A stretch of DNA of 64,000 nt from Haloferula rosea (GTDB lineage Bacteria > Verrucomicrobiota > Verrucomicrobiia > Verrucomicrobiales > Akkermansiaceae), in contig NZ_JAENII010000008.1 in assembly GCF_016595525.1 (NCBI RefSeq), positions 167,715 through 231,714 on the forward strand, written 5' to 3'. Shown in pieces: positions 28,097 through 36,507 of this stretch (position 1 is its first letter; every line of letters begins with the position of its first letter). The position numbers and the translations under genes were made by a program. The notes beneath the pieces are model-generated. The model ran no database searches. It was given only the letters and a program-made list of their open reading frames with translations, and had not been told where the DNA came from.

Positions 28097-28903
28097 ATGC
28101 ACTCAGCTCCCATCGCCTTGACCATCGCCGGATCCGACTGCTCTGCGGGCGCCGGCCTGCAAGCCGACCTCAAGACATTCCAACACTTCGGCGTCTATGG
28201 ACTGACCGTCGCCACCTGCGTGGTCGCGGAAACCCCGGCAGAAGTCCGCTCAATTCACCCCGTCCCCCCGAACATCATCGCCGATCAGCTTGCCATCCTG
28301 CTGGAAAGCTACCCGATCGGCGCCATCAAGACCGGGATGCTTCACTCCGCCGAGATCATCGAGCTCGTCGCCACCGCCCTGGCTCGTCACCCGTCCATTC
28401 CGCTCGTGCTTGATCCCGTCATGATCGCTTCCACCGGCGATTCGCTCGCGGAAGCCGACACCAAAGGTGCCTACTTGGATCACCTCGTCCAGCGGGCCAC
28501 CCTGATCACGCCCAACCTCGACGAAGCCGAAGCCATCAGCGGTGCACGCATCACCAATGAGTCCGAGCAGGCTTTGGTGGCCCGACAACTGAACGATGAA
28601 CTCGGGACTGCCATTCTTTTAAAGGGCGGACACTTGGCTGGCCCTGACTGTCTGGATCTCTTGATGGACGACGGAATCCGCACCGATTTCCGCTCCCCGA
28701 GGATCGACACCCCCGCCAGCCACGGTACCGGCTGCACGCTGTCCTCCGCAATCACCGCGGGACTTGCCCACGGGCACTCCATGATCGAGGCCGTCTCGGA
28801 TGCGAAAGTCTTTCTGAATCAGTCACTTTCCCATGGCCTCAAGCTCGGAGACCTGCATGCCCTGAATCAGGCGACCCACTTTCCGGACTCCACGACGGAA
28901 TAA
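28097..28903 (+). CDS. thiD: Hydroxymethylpyrimidine (phosphate) kinase ThiD
   Basis: A 268-residue ribokinase-fold kinase that phosphorylates HMP and HMP-P for thiamine synthesis. It begins with the characteristic ALTIAGSDCSAGAGLQADLKTF and has IGAIKTGMLHS, LVLDPVMIASTGD, LITPNLDEAEA, ILLKGGHL and the anion hole/base motif SHGTGCTLSSAI. No other thiamine gene is adjacent and I see no TPP riboswitch in the short upstream gap. Confidence 0.94.
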   Translation: MHSAPIALTIAGSDCSAGAGLQADLKTFQHFGVYGLTVATCVVAETPAEVRSIHPVPPNIIADQLAILLESYPIGAIKTGMLHSAEIIELVATALARHPSIPLVLDPVMIASTGDSLAEADTKGAYLDHLVQRATLITPNLDEAEAISGARITNESEQALVARQLNDELGTAILLKGGHLAGPDCLDLLMDDGIRTDFRSPRIDTPASHGTGCTLSSAITAGLAHGHSMIEAVSDAKVFLNQSLSHGLKLGDLHALNQATHFPDSTTE

Positions 28904-28965
28904 TATCCCTCAACAACATACTTTTGCCTTGCCATGCGGGGGCCGGTCACTAGTTTCGCCGCCCC

Positions 28966-29175
28966 ATGGCTAGGACCTCAGGAAAAGCAAAGACCCGGAA
29001 GGCTGTCGCCAAACGTTTCAAGGTGACAGGCACAGGGAAGGTCCTGCGTCGGAAACAAGGCAAACGACACTTGCTTCAAAACAAGAACCGTAAGCGCAAG
29101 CGTAACCTCGGTAAGGTGACGCTCGTTTCAGATGCTGACATCAAGAATGTGAAGGAAAACCTTCCTTTTGCCTAA
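28966..29175 (+). CDS. rpmI: 50S ribosomal protein L35
   Basis: A 69-residue, strongly basic protein starting MARTSGKAKTRKAVAKRFKV with HLLQNKNRKRKRNL, the standard L35 pattern. It is followed by rplT after a 147-base structured spacer. infC, which often precedes it, is absent here. Confidence 0.97.
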   Translation: MARTSGKAKTRKAVAKRFKVTGTGKVLRRKQGKRHLLQNKNRKRKRNLGKVTLVSDADIKNVKENLPFA

Positions 29176-29205
29176 CCAGGAAACATAGCGGCACATCCGC
29201 GCCCC

Positions 29206-29308
29206 CCATCCGCAACACGGATGGCCTCCATCGCAGCCTGATCCCGCAAGGGATACCCACCAGACGAGCGAGACTGCGGGAGGAAGAACGAAACCAACGG
29301 CCCGTCTG
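29206..29308 (+). promoter_or_regulatory. Structured rpmI-rplT spacer, possible L20 control site
   Basis: The 147-base gap contains three inverted repeats. CCATCCG/CGGATGG is at 29206-29224, ATCCC/GGGAT at 29241-29254, and CAGACG (29261-29266) pairs with CGTCTG (29303-29308) to close a larger arm ending 14 bases before the rplT ATG. L20 represses its own operon through a structured leader in several bacteria, so this is a plausible target. No specific L20 motif was matched. Confidence 0.4.
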
Positions 29309-29322
29309 ACCCAAGAAAGAAA

Positions 29323-29703
29323 ATGCCACGCGCAACCAATAGCCCGGCCTCACGTGCCCGCCGCAAGCGGGTCCTTCTGCGTGCGAAAGGCTTCCGCGGA
29401 TTCCGCTCGAAGCTCTACCGCTACGCCAAGGACGCCGTCCGCAAGGCACATGAGTACGAATACCGTGACCGCAAGAAGCGGAAGGGACAGTTCCGTCGCC
29501 TCTGGATCCAGCGTATCAGCGCTGCGACCCGGGCCGAAGACCTTACCTACTCCCGCTTCATCGAAGGCCTCAATGCCGCAGGCATTGAAGTCGACCGCAA
29601 AGTCCTCGCCGACCTTGCAGTGCATGATGCCGAAGCCTTTTCGGCCATCGTTGCTCAAGCGAAAGCCGGTCTCGAAAAGAAGAAGAGCGAAGCAGCTGCC
29701 TAA
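29323..29703 (+). CDS. rplT: 50S ribosomal protein L20
   Basis: A 126-residue basic protein: [58 protein letters not shown] and the C-terminal [19 protein letters not shown] are diagnostic of L20, an early assembly protein of the large subunit and often an autoregulator. A strong terminator follows. Confidence 0.97.
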   Translation: MPRATNSPASRARRKRVLLRAKGFRGFRSKLYRYAKDAVRKAHEYEYRDRKKRKGQFRRLWIQRISAATRAEDLTYSRFIEGLNAAGIEVDRKVLADLAVHDAEAFSAIVAQAKAGLEKKKSEAAA

Positions 29704-29726
29704 GCTGACCACGCGATTCCCTCTCA

Positions 29727-29762
29727 AACGCCGCCCGGTCTTGTACCGCGCGGCGTTTTTCT
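29727..29762 (+). terminator. Intrinsic terminator after rplT
   Basis: AACGCCGC (29727-29734) pairs with GCGGCGTT (29750-29757) and is followed by TTTCTATTT. It ends the rpmI-rplT unit, so pheS has its own promoter. Confidence 0.88.
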
Positions 29763-29899
29763 ATTTCCGCTGAAGTGGGTGTAGCGCTCACCGCCAAGGA
29801 AACTCCACATCCAGCATGGCCTCGCCTCGGCCAGCGTGAGCCCCGGATGAACGCCGGTCCCACTCGGCCATCCGATTCCCCCCTCCACCCTCCTATCCA

Positions 29900-29928
29900 T
29901 TGACCTCCGTCACCCGACCCGCTATCCC
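29900..29928 (+). promoter_or_regulatory. Predicted sigma70-type promoter for pheS
   Basis: TTGACC (29900-29905) and TATCCC (29923-29928) are 17 bases apart, 18 bases before the pheS ATG. It lies in a 240-base gap after the rplT terminator. Based on hexamers only. Confidence 0.5.
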
Positions 29929-29946
29929 CTGCCCCGCTTTCCGCCG

Positions 29947-30963
29947 ATGAAGGACCAGATTCAATCCACCCAAACCGAGGCCCTCGCCCAAATCGAGGCG
30001 ATCTCGGACTTTCGCAGCCTCGAAGACGCCCGCGTGGGCATTCTGGGCAAACAGGGCAGCCTGACCAAGCTCTCCGCCGGCATGCGCGATGTCGCCAAGG
30101 AGGACAAGGCTGAGATCGGCCAACTGCTCAATGCCGCCCGGCAAACCATCACCGCATCCCTCGACGCAAAGAAGGAGGCCCTGCAGAGTGAAGCCGATGC
30201 CAAGGCGCTCGAAGGCATCGATCTGACGCTCCCTGGCCGCTCGGTCCACCACGGATCACTGCACCCCTTGACCATCATCCGCCATGAGGCCATCGGCATT
30301 CTGCGCCGTATGGGATTCGCTCTGGCCGACGGACCGGAAATCGAGGATGAGTTCCATTGCTTCGATGCCCTGAACACCCCGGAAGACCATCCGGCGAGAA
30401 ACGAGAAGGACACCTTCTATTTTGACTCGGGCAAACTGCTCCGCACCCACACCTCGAGTGTGCAGATCCGAACGATGGAAGGCGGGAAGCCGCCGGTCCG
30501 GATCATCGCTCCTGGCTCCGCCTACCGGCGCGACGAGATCGATGCGACCCACCTGTCGGTCTTCAATCAACTCGAAGGACTCTACGTCGATGCCGATGTT
30601 TCCTTGGGTGACCTTAAGGGCACACTTGAATACTTCCTCCAAGAGATGTTCGGATCGGAGACCGAAGTCAGGTTCCGCCCCCACTTCTTCCCCTTCACCG
30701 AGCCGAGCTTCGAGATCGACGTCAAGCTCCACGCCAAGGGCCAGGCCCCCAAATGGATCGAAGTCGCAGGCTGCGGCATGGTGGACCCCGACGTGTTCGA
30801 TAGCGTCAATGGCAACCGCAAGGACGAAGCCTACTCGCCTGCGGGAGTGACCGGCTTCGCCTTCGGCATGGGCCTGGATCGCCTCGCCATGATCCGGTGG
30901 GGCATCAAGGACATCCGCCTGCTCATCGAAAACGATACCCGCTTCCTCAAGCAATTCGCCTGA
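29947..30963 (+). CDS. pheS: Phenylalanyl-tRNA synthetase alpha subunit
   Basis: The 338-residue catalytic subunit of class II PheRS. An N-terminal coiled coil (about 1-85) is followed by the class II core with LLRTHTSSVQIRTMEG, APGSAYRRDEIDATH (motif 2), FFPFTEPSFEIDV, WIEVAGCGMVDPDV and GFAFGMGLDRLAMIRWGI (motif 3). Together with PheT it forms an alpha2-beta2 enzyme charging tRNA-Phe. pheT follows after a 112-base gap. Confidence 0.97.
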   Translation: MKDQIQSTQTEALAQIEAISDFRSLEDARVGILGKQGSLTKLSAGMRDVAKEDKAEIGQLLNAARQTITASLDAKKEALQSEADAKALEGIDLTLPGRSVHHGSLHPLTIIRHEAIGILRRMGFALADGPEIEDEFHCFDALNTPEDHPARNEKDTFYFDSGKLLRTHTSSVQIRTMEGGKPPVRIIAPGSAYRRDEIDATHLSVFNQLEGLYVDADVSLGDLKGTLEYFLQEMFGSETEVRFRPHFFPFTEPSFEIDVKLHAKGQAPKWIEVAGCGMVDPDVFDSVNGNRKDEAYSPAGVTGFAFGMGLDRLAMIRWGIKDIRLLIENDTRFLKQFA

Positions 30964-31075
30964 ACCCATTCTGATCCCAAGAGGTGCTGCAGTTGCCGAG
31001 AAGCCACTCTTTGATTCTCCGTCTCGGCGCTTCTTGCGCACCCCTCCGTGGTAGAACCCACATCCCCTTTTCCCA

Positions 31076-33451
31076 ATGAACGTCTCACTCAACTGGCTCT
31101 CCACCCACGTGGACCTCAAAGGCAAGTCGCCTGAAGAACTCGATGCCCTTCTCACCTTCGCCGGCGTGGAAGTCGAAGATATCAAGCTCAGCGGCGTGCC
31201 ATCTGACAAGATCGTCGTCGCTCAGATCAAGGAAGCGGTTCAGCATCCCGACGCTGACAAGCTCAAGGTAACCCAGGTCGACGCAGGCGAAGGCCAACTC
31301 CGCCAGATCGTCTGTGGAGCGAAGAACTACAAGGTTGGAGACAAGGTTCCCTGCTGCCTTCCGGGAGCCGACCTCGGTGGCTTCGTCATCGGAGAAACCA
31401 AGATGCGCGGTGTGGAATCCAAGGGCATGCTCGCCGCAGCCTCCGAGATCGGCCTGACCGATGAGGAAGACGGATTGATGATCCTGCCCGAAGACTTCGA
31501 GATCGGGAAACCGGTCAAGGAACTCTTCGATCACGATGTGCTCCTCGAAGTCGAGGTCACTCCGAACCGGCCCGACCTTCTCAGCCACTACGGGATGGCC
31601 CGGGAAATGGCTACGCTTCTGGAAGCACCACTCGCTGAACTGGACATCCCCTCACGCGAGGCGATTTCAACCGCTGGAGTCCGCATCGAAGCGGACGAGG
31701 TCTGCCCTTTTTACACCGCGGTGCGCATCTCAGGCGTGTCGGTGAAGCCCAGCCCCGCATGGCTCAAGCAGCGCCTCGAGGCGATCGGACTGCGCCCAAT
31801 CAACAACATCGTCGACATCACCAACTTCGTGCTCCACGAACTCGGCCAACCTCTTCACGCCTTCGATGCGAGCAAGGTCTCGGGCGATCTGGTCATCCGG
31901 ACTGCCAAGGAAGGCGAAGTCTTCAAGGCTCTCGATGAAGAGAGCTACACCCTCGAAACCGAAGACTGCGTGATTTCCGACGAGTCCGGAACCGCTCTCG
32001 CCCTCGGTGGCGTCATGGGCGGGCTGGACAGCGGAGTGTCGGAGGGCACCACCGATGTCATCCTTGAGTCCGCCTATTTCACCCCATCACGAATCCGCCG
32101 GACCTCGCGCCGGACCGCACTGATGTCGGACTCATCTTACCGCTTCGAGCGCGGGGTGGATCCTGCAGGAGTCGCCAAGGCATCGGCCCTCGCCGTGAAA
32201 CTGATCACCGAGCTGGCCGGGGGAACGGCCGAAGCCGAAACCATCAGCGTCGGCGCAGCGCCCGAACTCACTCAGCCGGTCACCCTCGACCTCGGCCGAC
32301 TCGATCAGCTCACCGGGGGCTCGATTTCTCACGACGAGGCTGCCGCGATCCTCACCCGGCTGGGACTGAATCTGAACGACTCCGGCCAATGGGACGTGCC
32401 GTCTTTCCGCGCTGACCTCCAACGCCACATCGACTTGGTCGAGGAGATTGTCCGGGTCAAAGGACTCGACGCGATCCCGTCGCGCCTGCGCGGCACCTTC
32501 GTCCCAGCGTCGTCCGTCGATCACGACTACGACGCCGACATGCGGTTGCGCGAGCGGCTCGCCGGCCTCGGTTTCCATGAATGTCAGACGATCAAACTGA
32601 TTTCGGACGAGCAGGTCGCCGATGCGCTGCCGCTCAAGCCGCTGCGTGAGGGCGACACCATCCGCGTGAGCCTTCCACTCAGCGAAGACCATGCCGTCCT
32701 GCGTCCCAGCCTGACTCCCGGCCTGATCGCCTCCGCGGAAAGAAACATCCGCCAAGGTGCCAGCAGCCTGCGCTTGTTCGAAATGGGCCGCTTCTTCCGC
32801 AACGCGGGAGGCGGCAAGGCCAAGGATCTCGAAGCCGAGAGCCTGGCCATTCTGATCGCCGGAGAACGCCAGCCCGGCAATTGGGATACCGCCACCCAGC
32901 ATGTCGACCTCTACGACCTGAAGGCCATCGTCCAAGCAATGCTCCCAGGACATGCCATCCAGCTCAACCCACGGGAACGCGAAGGGTTTGCACTGGGCGC
33001 CGACATCCAGGCAGCCGGTCAGAACCTCGGATCCTTCGCCATGCTCACCCCGGCCAGACAGCGCCAGATCGACGCCTCCGGCCCGGTCTTCATCGCTGAT
33101 CTCGACTTGGGCAAACTCAGGAAGCTCTCTGCCGTGACCCACGAGATCCAGGACCTTCCACAATTCCCGGGTTCCACCCGCGACGTTGCCATCGAAGCCC
33201 CGGAATCGTTGGCCAACGCCGACATCGAGAAGGCACTTGGGAAGATCAAGGAACCTCTCTTGGCAGGCTTCGAGTGTTTCGATCTGTTCAGCGACCCGAC
33301 CGGCGAAAAGCTGTCGGCTGATCGCAAATCGATCGCCTACCGAATGACCTATCGTTCGGCAGAGAAGACCCTGAAGACCAAGCAGGTGGACCAAGCCCAT
33401 CAGGGCATTCTGGACCAACTGGCCAAGAGTCTGCCGATCAGCTTCCGCTGA
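31076..33451 (+). CDS. pheT: Phenylalanyl-tRNA synthetase beta subunit
   Basis: The 791-residue beta subunit has an EMAP-like tRNA-binding domain near residues 40-150 (ADKLKVTQVDAGEGQLRQIVCGAKN), B3/B4 editing domains (NIVDITNFVLHELGQPLHAFDA) and the B5 domain around 400-470. A core-like inactive synthetase domain and a C-terminal FDX-ACB domain (LPQFPGSTRDVAIEAPE, ending IAYRMTYRSAEKTLKTKQVD) complete it. Complete by length. Confidence 0.97.
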   Translation: MNVSLNWLSTHVDLKGKSPEELDALLTFAGVEVEDIKLSGVPSDKIVVAQIKEAVQHPDADKLKVTQVDAGEGQLRQIVCGAKNYKVGDKVPCCLPGADLGGFVIGETKMRGVESKGMLAAASEIGLTDEEDGLMILPEDFEIGKPVKELFDHDVLLEVEVTPNRPDLLSHYGMAREMATLLEAPLAELDIPSREAISTAGVRIEADEVCPFYTAVRISGVSVKPSPAWLKQRLEAIGLRPINNIVDITNFVLHELGQPLHAFDASKVSGDLVIRTAKEGEVFKALDEESYTLETEDCVISDESGTALALGGVMGGLDSGVSEGTTDVILESAYFTPSRIRRTSRRTALMSDSSYRFERGVDPAGVAKASALAVKLITELAGGTAEAETISVGAAPELTQPVTLDLGRLDQLTGGSISHDEAAAILTRLGLNLNDSGQWDVPSFRADLQRHIDLVEEIVRVKGLDAIPSRLRGTFVPASSVDHDYDADMRLRERLAGLGFHECQTIKLISDEQVADALPLKPLREGDTIRVSLPLSEDHAVLRPSLTPGLIASAERNIRQGASSLRLFEMGRFFRNAGGGKAKDLEAESLAILIAGERQPGNWDTATQHVDLYDLKAIVQAMLPGHAIQLNPREREGFALGADIQAAGQNLGSFAMLTPARQRQIDASGPVFIADLDLGKLRKLSAVTHEIQDLPQFPGSTRDVAIEAPESLANADIEKALGKIKEPLLAGFECFDLFSDPTGEKLSADRKSIAYRMTYRSAEKTLKTKQVDQAHQGILDQLAKSLPISFR

Positions 33452-33484
33452 ATGACGGGCCTCGCCCCCGCGATCTGGGCGGGC

Positions 33485-33718
33485 TTAGCTCAGGTCTTCG
33501 CTGGTCACCGAAGTCTGTTCCCGGGAGCCCAGCAACTCCGCTTGCTCCACCACCCGGGAGGGAGCTCCATCGAAACGGAAGCTGTGGCAGTTCGGGCAGA
33601 TGACCACGCCGGAGCCGACGATTGAGTCGCAGCCTTCGCACACCTTGTAGCCGCCTGGATTGGATGCAATCTCGGCGGCTTTCTTCCGGCGCGGTGAATG
33701 ATCAGGAGACTTGGACAT
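33485..33718 (-). CDS. Small zinc-ribbon protein
   Basis: A 77-residue protein starting MSKSPDHSPRRKKAAEI with two metal-binding pairs, YKVCEGCDSIVGSG and VVICPNCHSFRFD, that form a single zinc ribbon. The tail is hydrophilic. Function unknown; such proteins are often nucleic-acid or protein adaptors. It lies just downstream of rpsT, after that gene's terminator, and is convergent with pheT. Confidence 0.7.
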   Translation of the reverse strand: MSKSPDHSPRRKKAAEIASNPGGYKVCEGCDSIVGSGVVICPNCHSFRFDGAPSRVVEQAELLGSREQTSVTSEDLS

Positions 33719-33724
33719 GATTGG

Positions 33725-33759
33725 ACAAAAAAGAAGCGGCACCGAAAATCGGGGCCGCT
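33725..33759 (-). terminator. Intrinsic terminator after rpsT
   Basis: On the minus strand AGCGGC (plus 33754-33759) pairs with GCCGCT (plus 33735-33740) and is followed by TCTTTTTTG. A-rich sequence on the other side could make it work in both directions. It sits between rpsT and the zinc-ribbon gene and reaches to seven bases before the latter's ATG. Confidence 0.8.
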
Positions 33760-33787
33760 CCAGAAAAAAATTGCGGATCCCGCAGAT

Positions 33788-34051
33788 TCAGCCAACCGAG
33801 GCAACCACTTTCGCAGCCTTGCTCTTCAGGTTCGCAGCCTTGTTCTTGTGGATCAGGCCCTTCTTGGCCGCCTTGTCGACTGCCGAGGAATACTTCGACA
33901 GGCTTTCCGCAGCCGCTTTGGCATCACCTGCCTCCACCGATCCGAGGGTCTCCTTGCGAAGCTTCTTGATGGTGGTCTTGCGCTGGCGATTACGCTCGGT
34001 ACGAGTCTTCGTCTGACGAACGCGCTTGAGGGCTGACTTGTGGTTGGCCAT
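33788..34051 (-). CDS. rpsT: 30S ribosomal protein S20
   Basis: An 87-residue basic helical protein: MANHKSALKRVRQTKTRTER, NRQRKTTIKKLRKE, SKYSSAVDKAAKKGLIHKNKAANLKSK are standard S20 features. It is expressed from its own promoter (34098-34125) and ends at a terminator. Confidence 0.97.
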   Translation of the reverse strand: MANHKSALKRVRQTKTRTERNRQRKTTIKKLRKETLGSVEAGDAKAAAESLSKYSSAVDKAAKKGLIHKNKAANLKSKAAKVVASVG

Positions 34052-34097
34052 AGGTAGAAAAGTAAATCAATGGACGCCAATTTCGGCGCGGGGCGGG

Positions 34098-34125
34098 AAT
34101 TTAGGGATTGGAGCCCTCCTGTCAA
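34098..34125 (-). promoter_or_regulatory. Predicted sigma70-type promoter for rpsT
   Basis: On the minus strand TTGACA (plus 34120-34125) and TAAATT (plus 34098-34103) are 16 bases apart, 46 bases before the rpsT start codon. The -35 is a perfect consensus. Confidence 0.7.
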
Positions 34126-34192
34126 GCTTGTCTCGCAGGATTTCCGTCGCAATTTCGGTGATCCAGCGGCCGGGAAGCTCGAGCGAGCTCAA

Positions 34193-34810
34193 TTACTGCA
34201 TGCTGAGGAAAACATCAGCACCCTTGCGCTGGGCATAGGCCTGTCCTTCGGCGGTATTCAGCAGCGAACCTCGCATCACACGAACCTCCGCTCCCTCTCC
34301 CACCCGGTTGTACAGGTCGATCACGTCTTTCATCCCCATCCGGATGCAGCCGTAAGACGCCGGGTAGCCAAGGCGCCACTCCTCGGGCGTTCCGTGGATG
34401 TAGATGAGGCGACCAAAGGTGTTCCGGTTGTGATAATCCTTCCCACGCAGCCACATGATGCGGCTGACGATTGGGTCGCGCCCGGGTGCATTCGGCTTGA
34501 GAACCTCACCTGTCGGCCTCCGGGTCTTGAAGACCATGCCCTTCGGCTGCCCTCTCCCGATCTTCTTGGCGACCTCCATGCGACCCAGCGGAGTGCGATT
34601 GCTCCCAGGCTGCGAGCCAAGACCGAACTTCGAGGTTGAGACCTTGTAGGCCTTGACCGGCTTGCCGTCACGGACGAGCAGCATTCGCTGATCGCGAACA
34701 CTGACCAGCATCTTGTTCCGTGTGTCCTTCCCTCCTCCGCAGGAACTGAGGGTCAGTGCACCTGAGGTGAGGACGGCGAGAGCAATGAGGGAGCGCAGAA
34801 AACGTGACAT
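34193..34810 (-). CDS. L,D-transpeptidase (YkuD) lipoprotein
   Basis: The 205-residue protein begins MSRFLRSLIALAVLTSGALT with lipobox LSSC, so it is a periplasmic lipoprotein. The YkuD domain occupies most of the rest and ends with the active-site motif IHGTPEEW..YPASYGCIRM, whose His and Cys form the catalytic pair. L,D-transpeptidases make 3-3 peptidoglycan cross-links or attach lipoproteins. It starts two bases after the stop of the glycosyltransferase gene, so the two are translationally coupled. Confidence 0.92.
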   Translation of the reverse strand: MSRFLRSLIALAVLTSGALTLSSCGGGKDTRNKMLVSVRDQRMLLVRDGKPVKAYKVSTSKFGLGSQPGSNRTPLGRMEVAKKIGRGQPKGMVFKTRRPTGEVLKPNAPGRDPIVSRIMWLRGKDYHNRNTFGRLIYIHGTPEEWRLGYPASYGCIRMGMKDVIDLYNRVGEGAEVRVMRGSLLNTAEGQAYAQRKGADVFLSMQ

Positions 34811-34812
34811 CT

Positions 34813-36324
34813 TCAGAGTTCTTTCGAAGTCACCTCTGACTCCTTCGAAGATCCCCCTGAAGGCATCATCCGAGCCAGAGACGATAAGGATGTATAAAAG
34901 AATCCAACGGGAAATGGAAGCAGAAGAATTGCGGAAGACCAACGGCCATCAATCGCGGCTTCGACGACCACGAAGAGGAAGAAGAAGCCGAAGAGGAGCT
35001 CGACGACCGGAGTCAGGGTCTTCATCGCCTTGTAGCTGCTCTTCTTCCAGTCCTGCTTTTTCGCCTCTTTCTGGCCAATGCCGTATTTCGGCGTGCGGAC
35101 GAAGCCGGACTGATGGTTGAAGATCGCTTCGATCACAGCCTTGGCGTTGTTGATCGACATCCCGATGCCCAAAGCGAGCAGCAGTGGGAGATAAGGGACT
35201 TCACGCCACCATTTCTCCGGCCTCAGGGCTTTCTGCGCGGTCAGGTAGAAAAAGATCACCGACACCGACGCGAAGAAGAAGATCGGCACATTGATGAGGT
35301 AGTAGGTCATCCCGCCGAATTGGGAGCCGTGCTGATTCGGATAAATCAGGAAGCACAGGCAGATCAGCATCAGATAGGCGAAATTCGAAGTCAGGTGGGC
35401 CGTTGCCTCGAGCTTGACGACCAGCGGCACCTTGGCGCGCCAGATCGTGGGTAGGACCTTCTTGCAGACTTGGATCGAACCCTTGGTCCAGCGGTGCTGC
35501 TGACTCTTGAAACCATCCATGTCGACAGGCAACTCCGCGGGAGTCTCGACCTCTTTGAGGAAAATGAAACGCCATCCCTTGAGCTGGGCACGGTAGGACA
35601 AATCCATGTCCTCGGTGAGGGTGTCATGCTCCCAACCACCGGCGTCCGCGATGCATGACTTGCGCCAGATGCCGGCGGTACCGTTGAAGGTGAAGAAGCG
35701 TCCGCTTCGGTTCCGTGCCGTCTGCTCCAACTCGAGGTGACCGTCGAGGAACATCGCTTGGATGCGGGTCAGAACATTGAAGGTCCGATTGAGGTGCCCC
35801 CAACGCGTCTGGATCATCCCGATCTTCTCGTCGGTAAAATAATGGATCGTCTTCTGCAGCACATCCGGATTCGGAACGAAGTCTGCATCCAGAATAAAAA
35901 GATACTCACCCTTGGCGAATTCGGTGCCGTTCTCCAGGGCTCCGGCCTTGAAACCCGTGCGGTCCGTTCGGTGGATGAGCTCGGCATCAAACCCTTGGGC
36001 TTTCAGCCTTTCGACACCTGCCCGGCAGATCTCCGTCGTTTCATCGGTGGAGTCATCGAGCATCTGGATCTGCATCTTGTCCTGCGGATAGTCGATCTTG
36101 GCGACCGCATCGAGCAGCCGGTCCACCACATGGAGTTCATTGAAAACCGGCAACTGGATGGTCACCAGAGGGAGTTCTTCAAACTCCTTCAAGGGCTCGG
36201 GGCGACGTTTCGCATGGCGAAGATACAGGTAAACAATGGTCAGCCGGTGCGCTCCATAGCCCGAGAGGCCAAGAAGCACGAGAATGTAAGAAGCATACCA
36301 AAGGGGTGACGACCAAAGATCCAT
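34813..36324 (-). CDS. Family 2 glycosyltransferase, cellulose/mannan synthase-like
   Basis: A 503-residue processive-type inner-membrane glycosyltransferase. A transmembrane segment (about 8-32) precedes a GT2 domain with VTIQLPVFNE, LDDSTDE (90-94), LDADF (146-148), TEDMDLSYR (237-242) and QQHRW (275-279). Three or four more membrane segments follow (about 310-335, 340-365, 380-400, 445-490). This D,D,TED,QxxRW layout fits beta-glycan synthases (CslA/BcsA-like). The polymer is unknown. ATG 36324 lies 25 bases after a terminator-like hairpin. The L,D-transpeptidase follows two bases downstream. Confidence 0.9.
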   Translation of the reverse strand: MDLWSSPLWYASYILVLLGLSGYGAHRLTIVYLYLRHAKRRPEPLKEFEELPLVTIQLPVFNELHVVDRLLDAVAKIDYPQDKMQIQMLDDSTDETTEICRAGVERLKAQGFDAELIHRTDRTGFKAGALENGTEFAKGEYLFILDADFVPNPDVLQKTIHYFTDEKIGMIQTRWGHLNRTFNVLTRIQAMFLDGHLELEQTARNRSGRFFTFNGTAGIWRKSCIADAGGWEHDTLTEDMDLSYRAQLKGWRFIFLKEVETPAELPVDMDGFKSQQHRWTKGSIQVCKKVLPTIWRAKVPLVVKLEATAHLTSNFAYLMLICLCFLIYPNQHGSQFGGMTYYLINVPIFFFASVSVIFFYLTAQKALRPEKWWREVPYLPLLLALGIGMSINNAKAVIEAIFNHQSGFVRTPKYGIGQKEAKKQDWKKSSYKAMKTLTPVVELLFGFFFLFVVVEAAIDGRWSSAILLLPFPVGFFYTSLSSLARMMPSGGSSKESEVTSKEL

Positions 36325-36349
36325 AACAATAAGAGAATCAGGAGAATGC

Positions 36350-36377
36350 AAAAAGCTTCCAGTCCGTGGCTGGAAGC
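36350..36377 (-). terminator. Terminator-like hairpin in glycosyltransferase leader
   Basis: On the minus strand GCTTCCAG (plus 36370-36377) pairs perfectly with CTGGAAGC (plus 36355-36362) and is followed by TTTTTG. It is 25 bases upstream of the glycosyltransferase ATG, and there is no minus-strand gene before it. It would therefore interrupt a leader transcript, as an attenuator does. Confidence 0.6.
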
Positions 36378-36507
36378 ATGAAGAAAGGGAGGACAGAGAG
36401 ATTTGCGGTGCGGAAAGCAGCTACCTCTCCGGCGGGGCGGAGCCCAGCAGAATCAAGACCAAAGGTCAAGGCTCATCCCCGAATGACGCATTCATGTTGC
36501 GAAATTC

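Noticed and set aside
36378..36507. c-di-GMP (GEMM) riboswitch in the glycosyltransferase leader
   Set aside because: A GGTAGC fragment is present, but the two conserved arms and tetraloop-receptor pattern are not.
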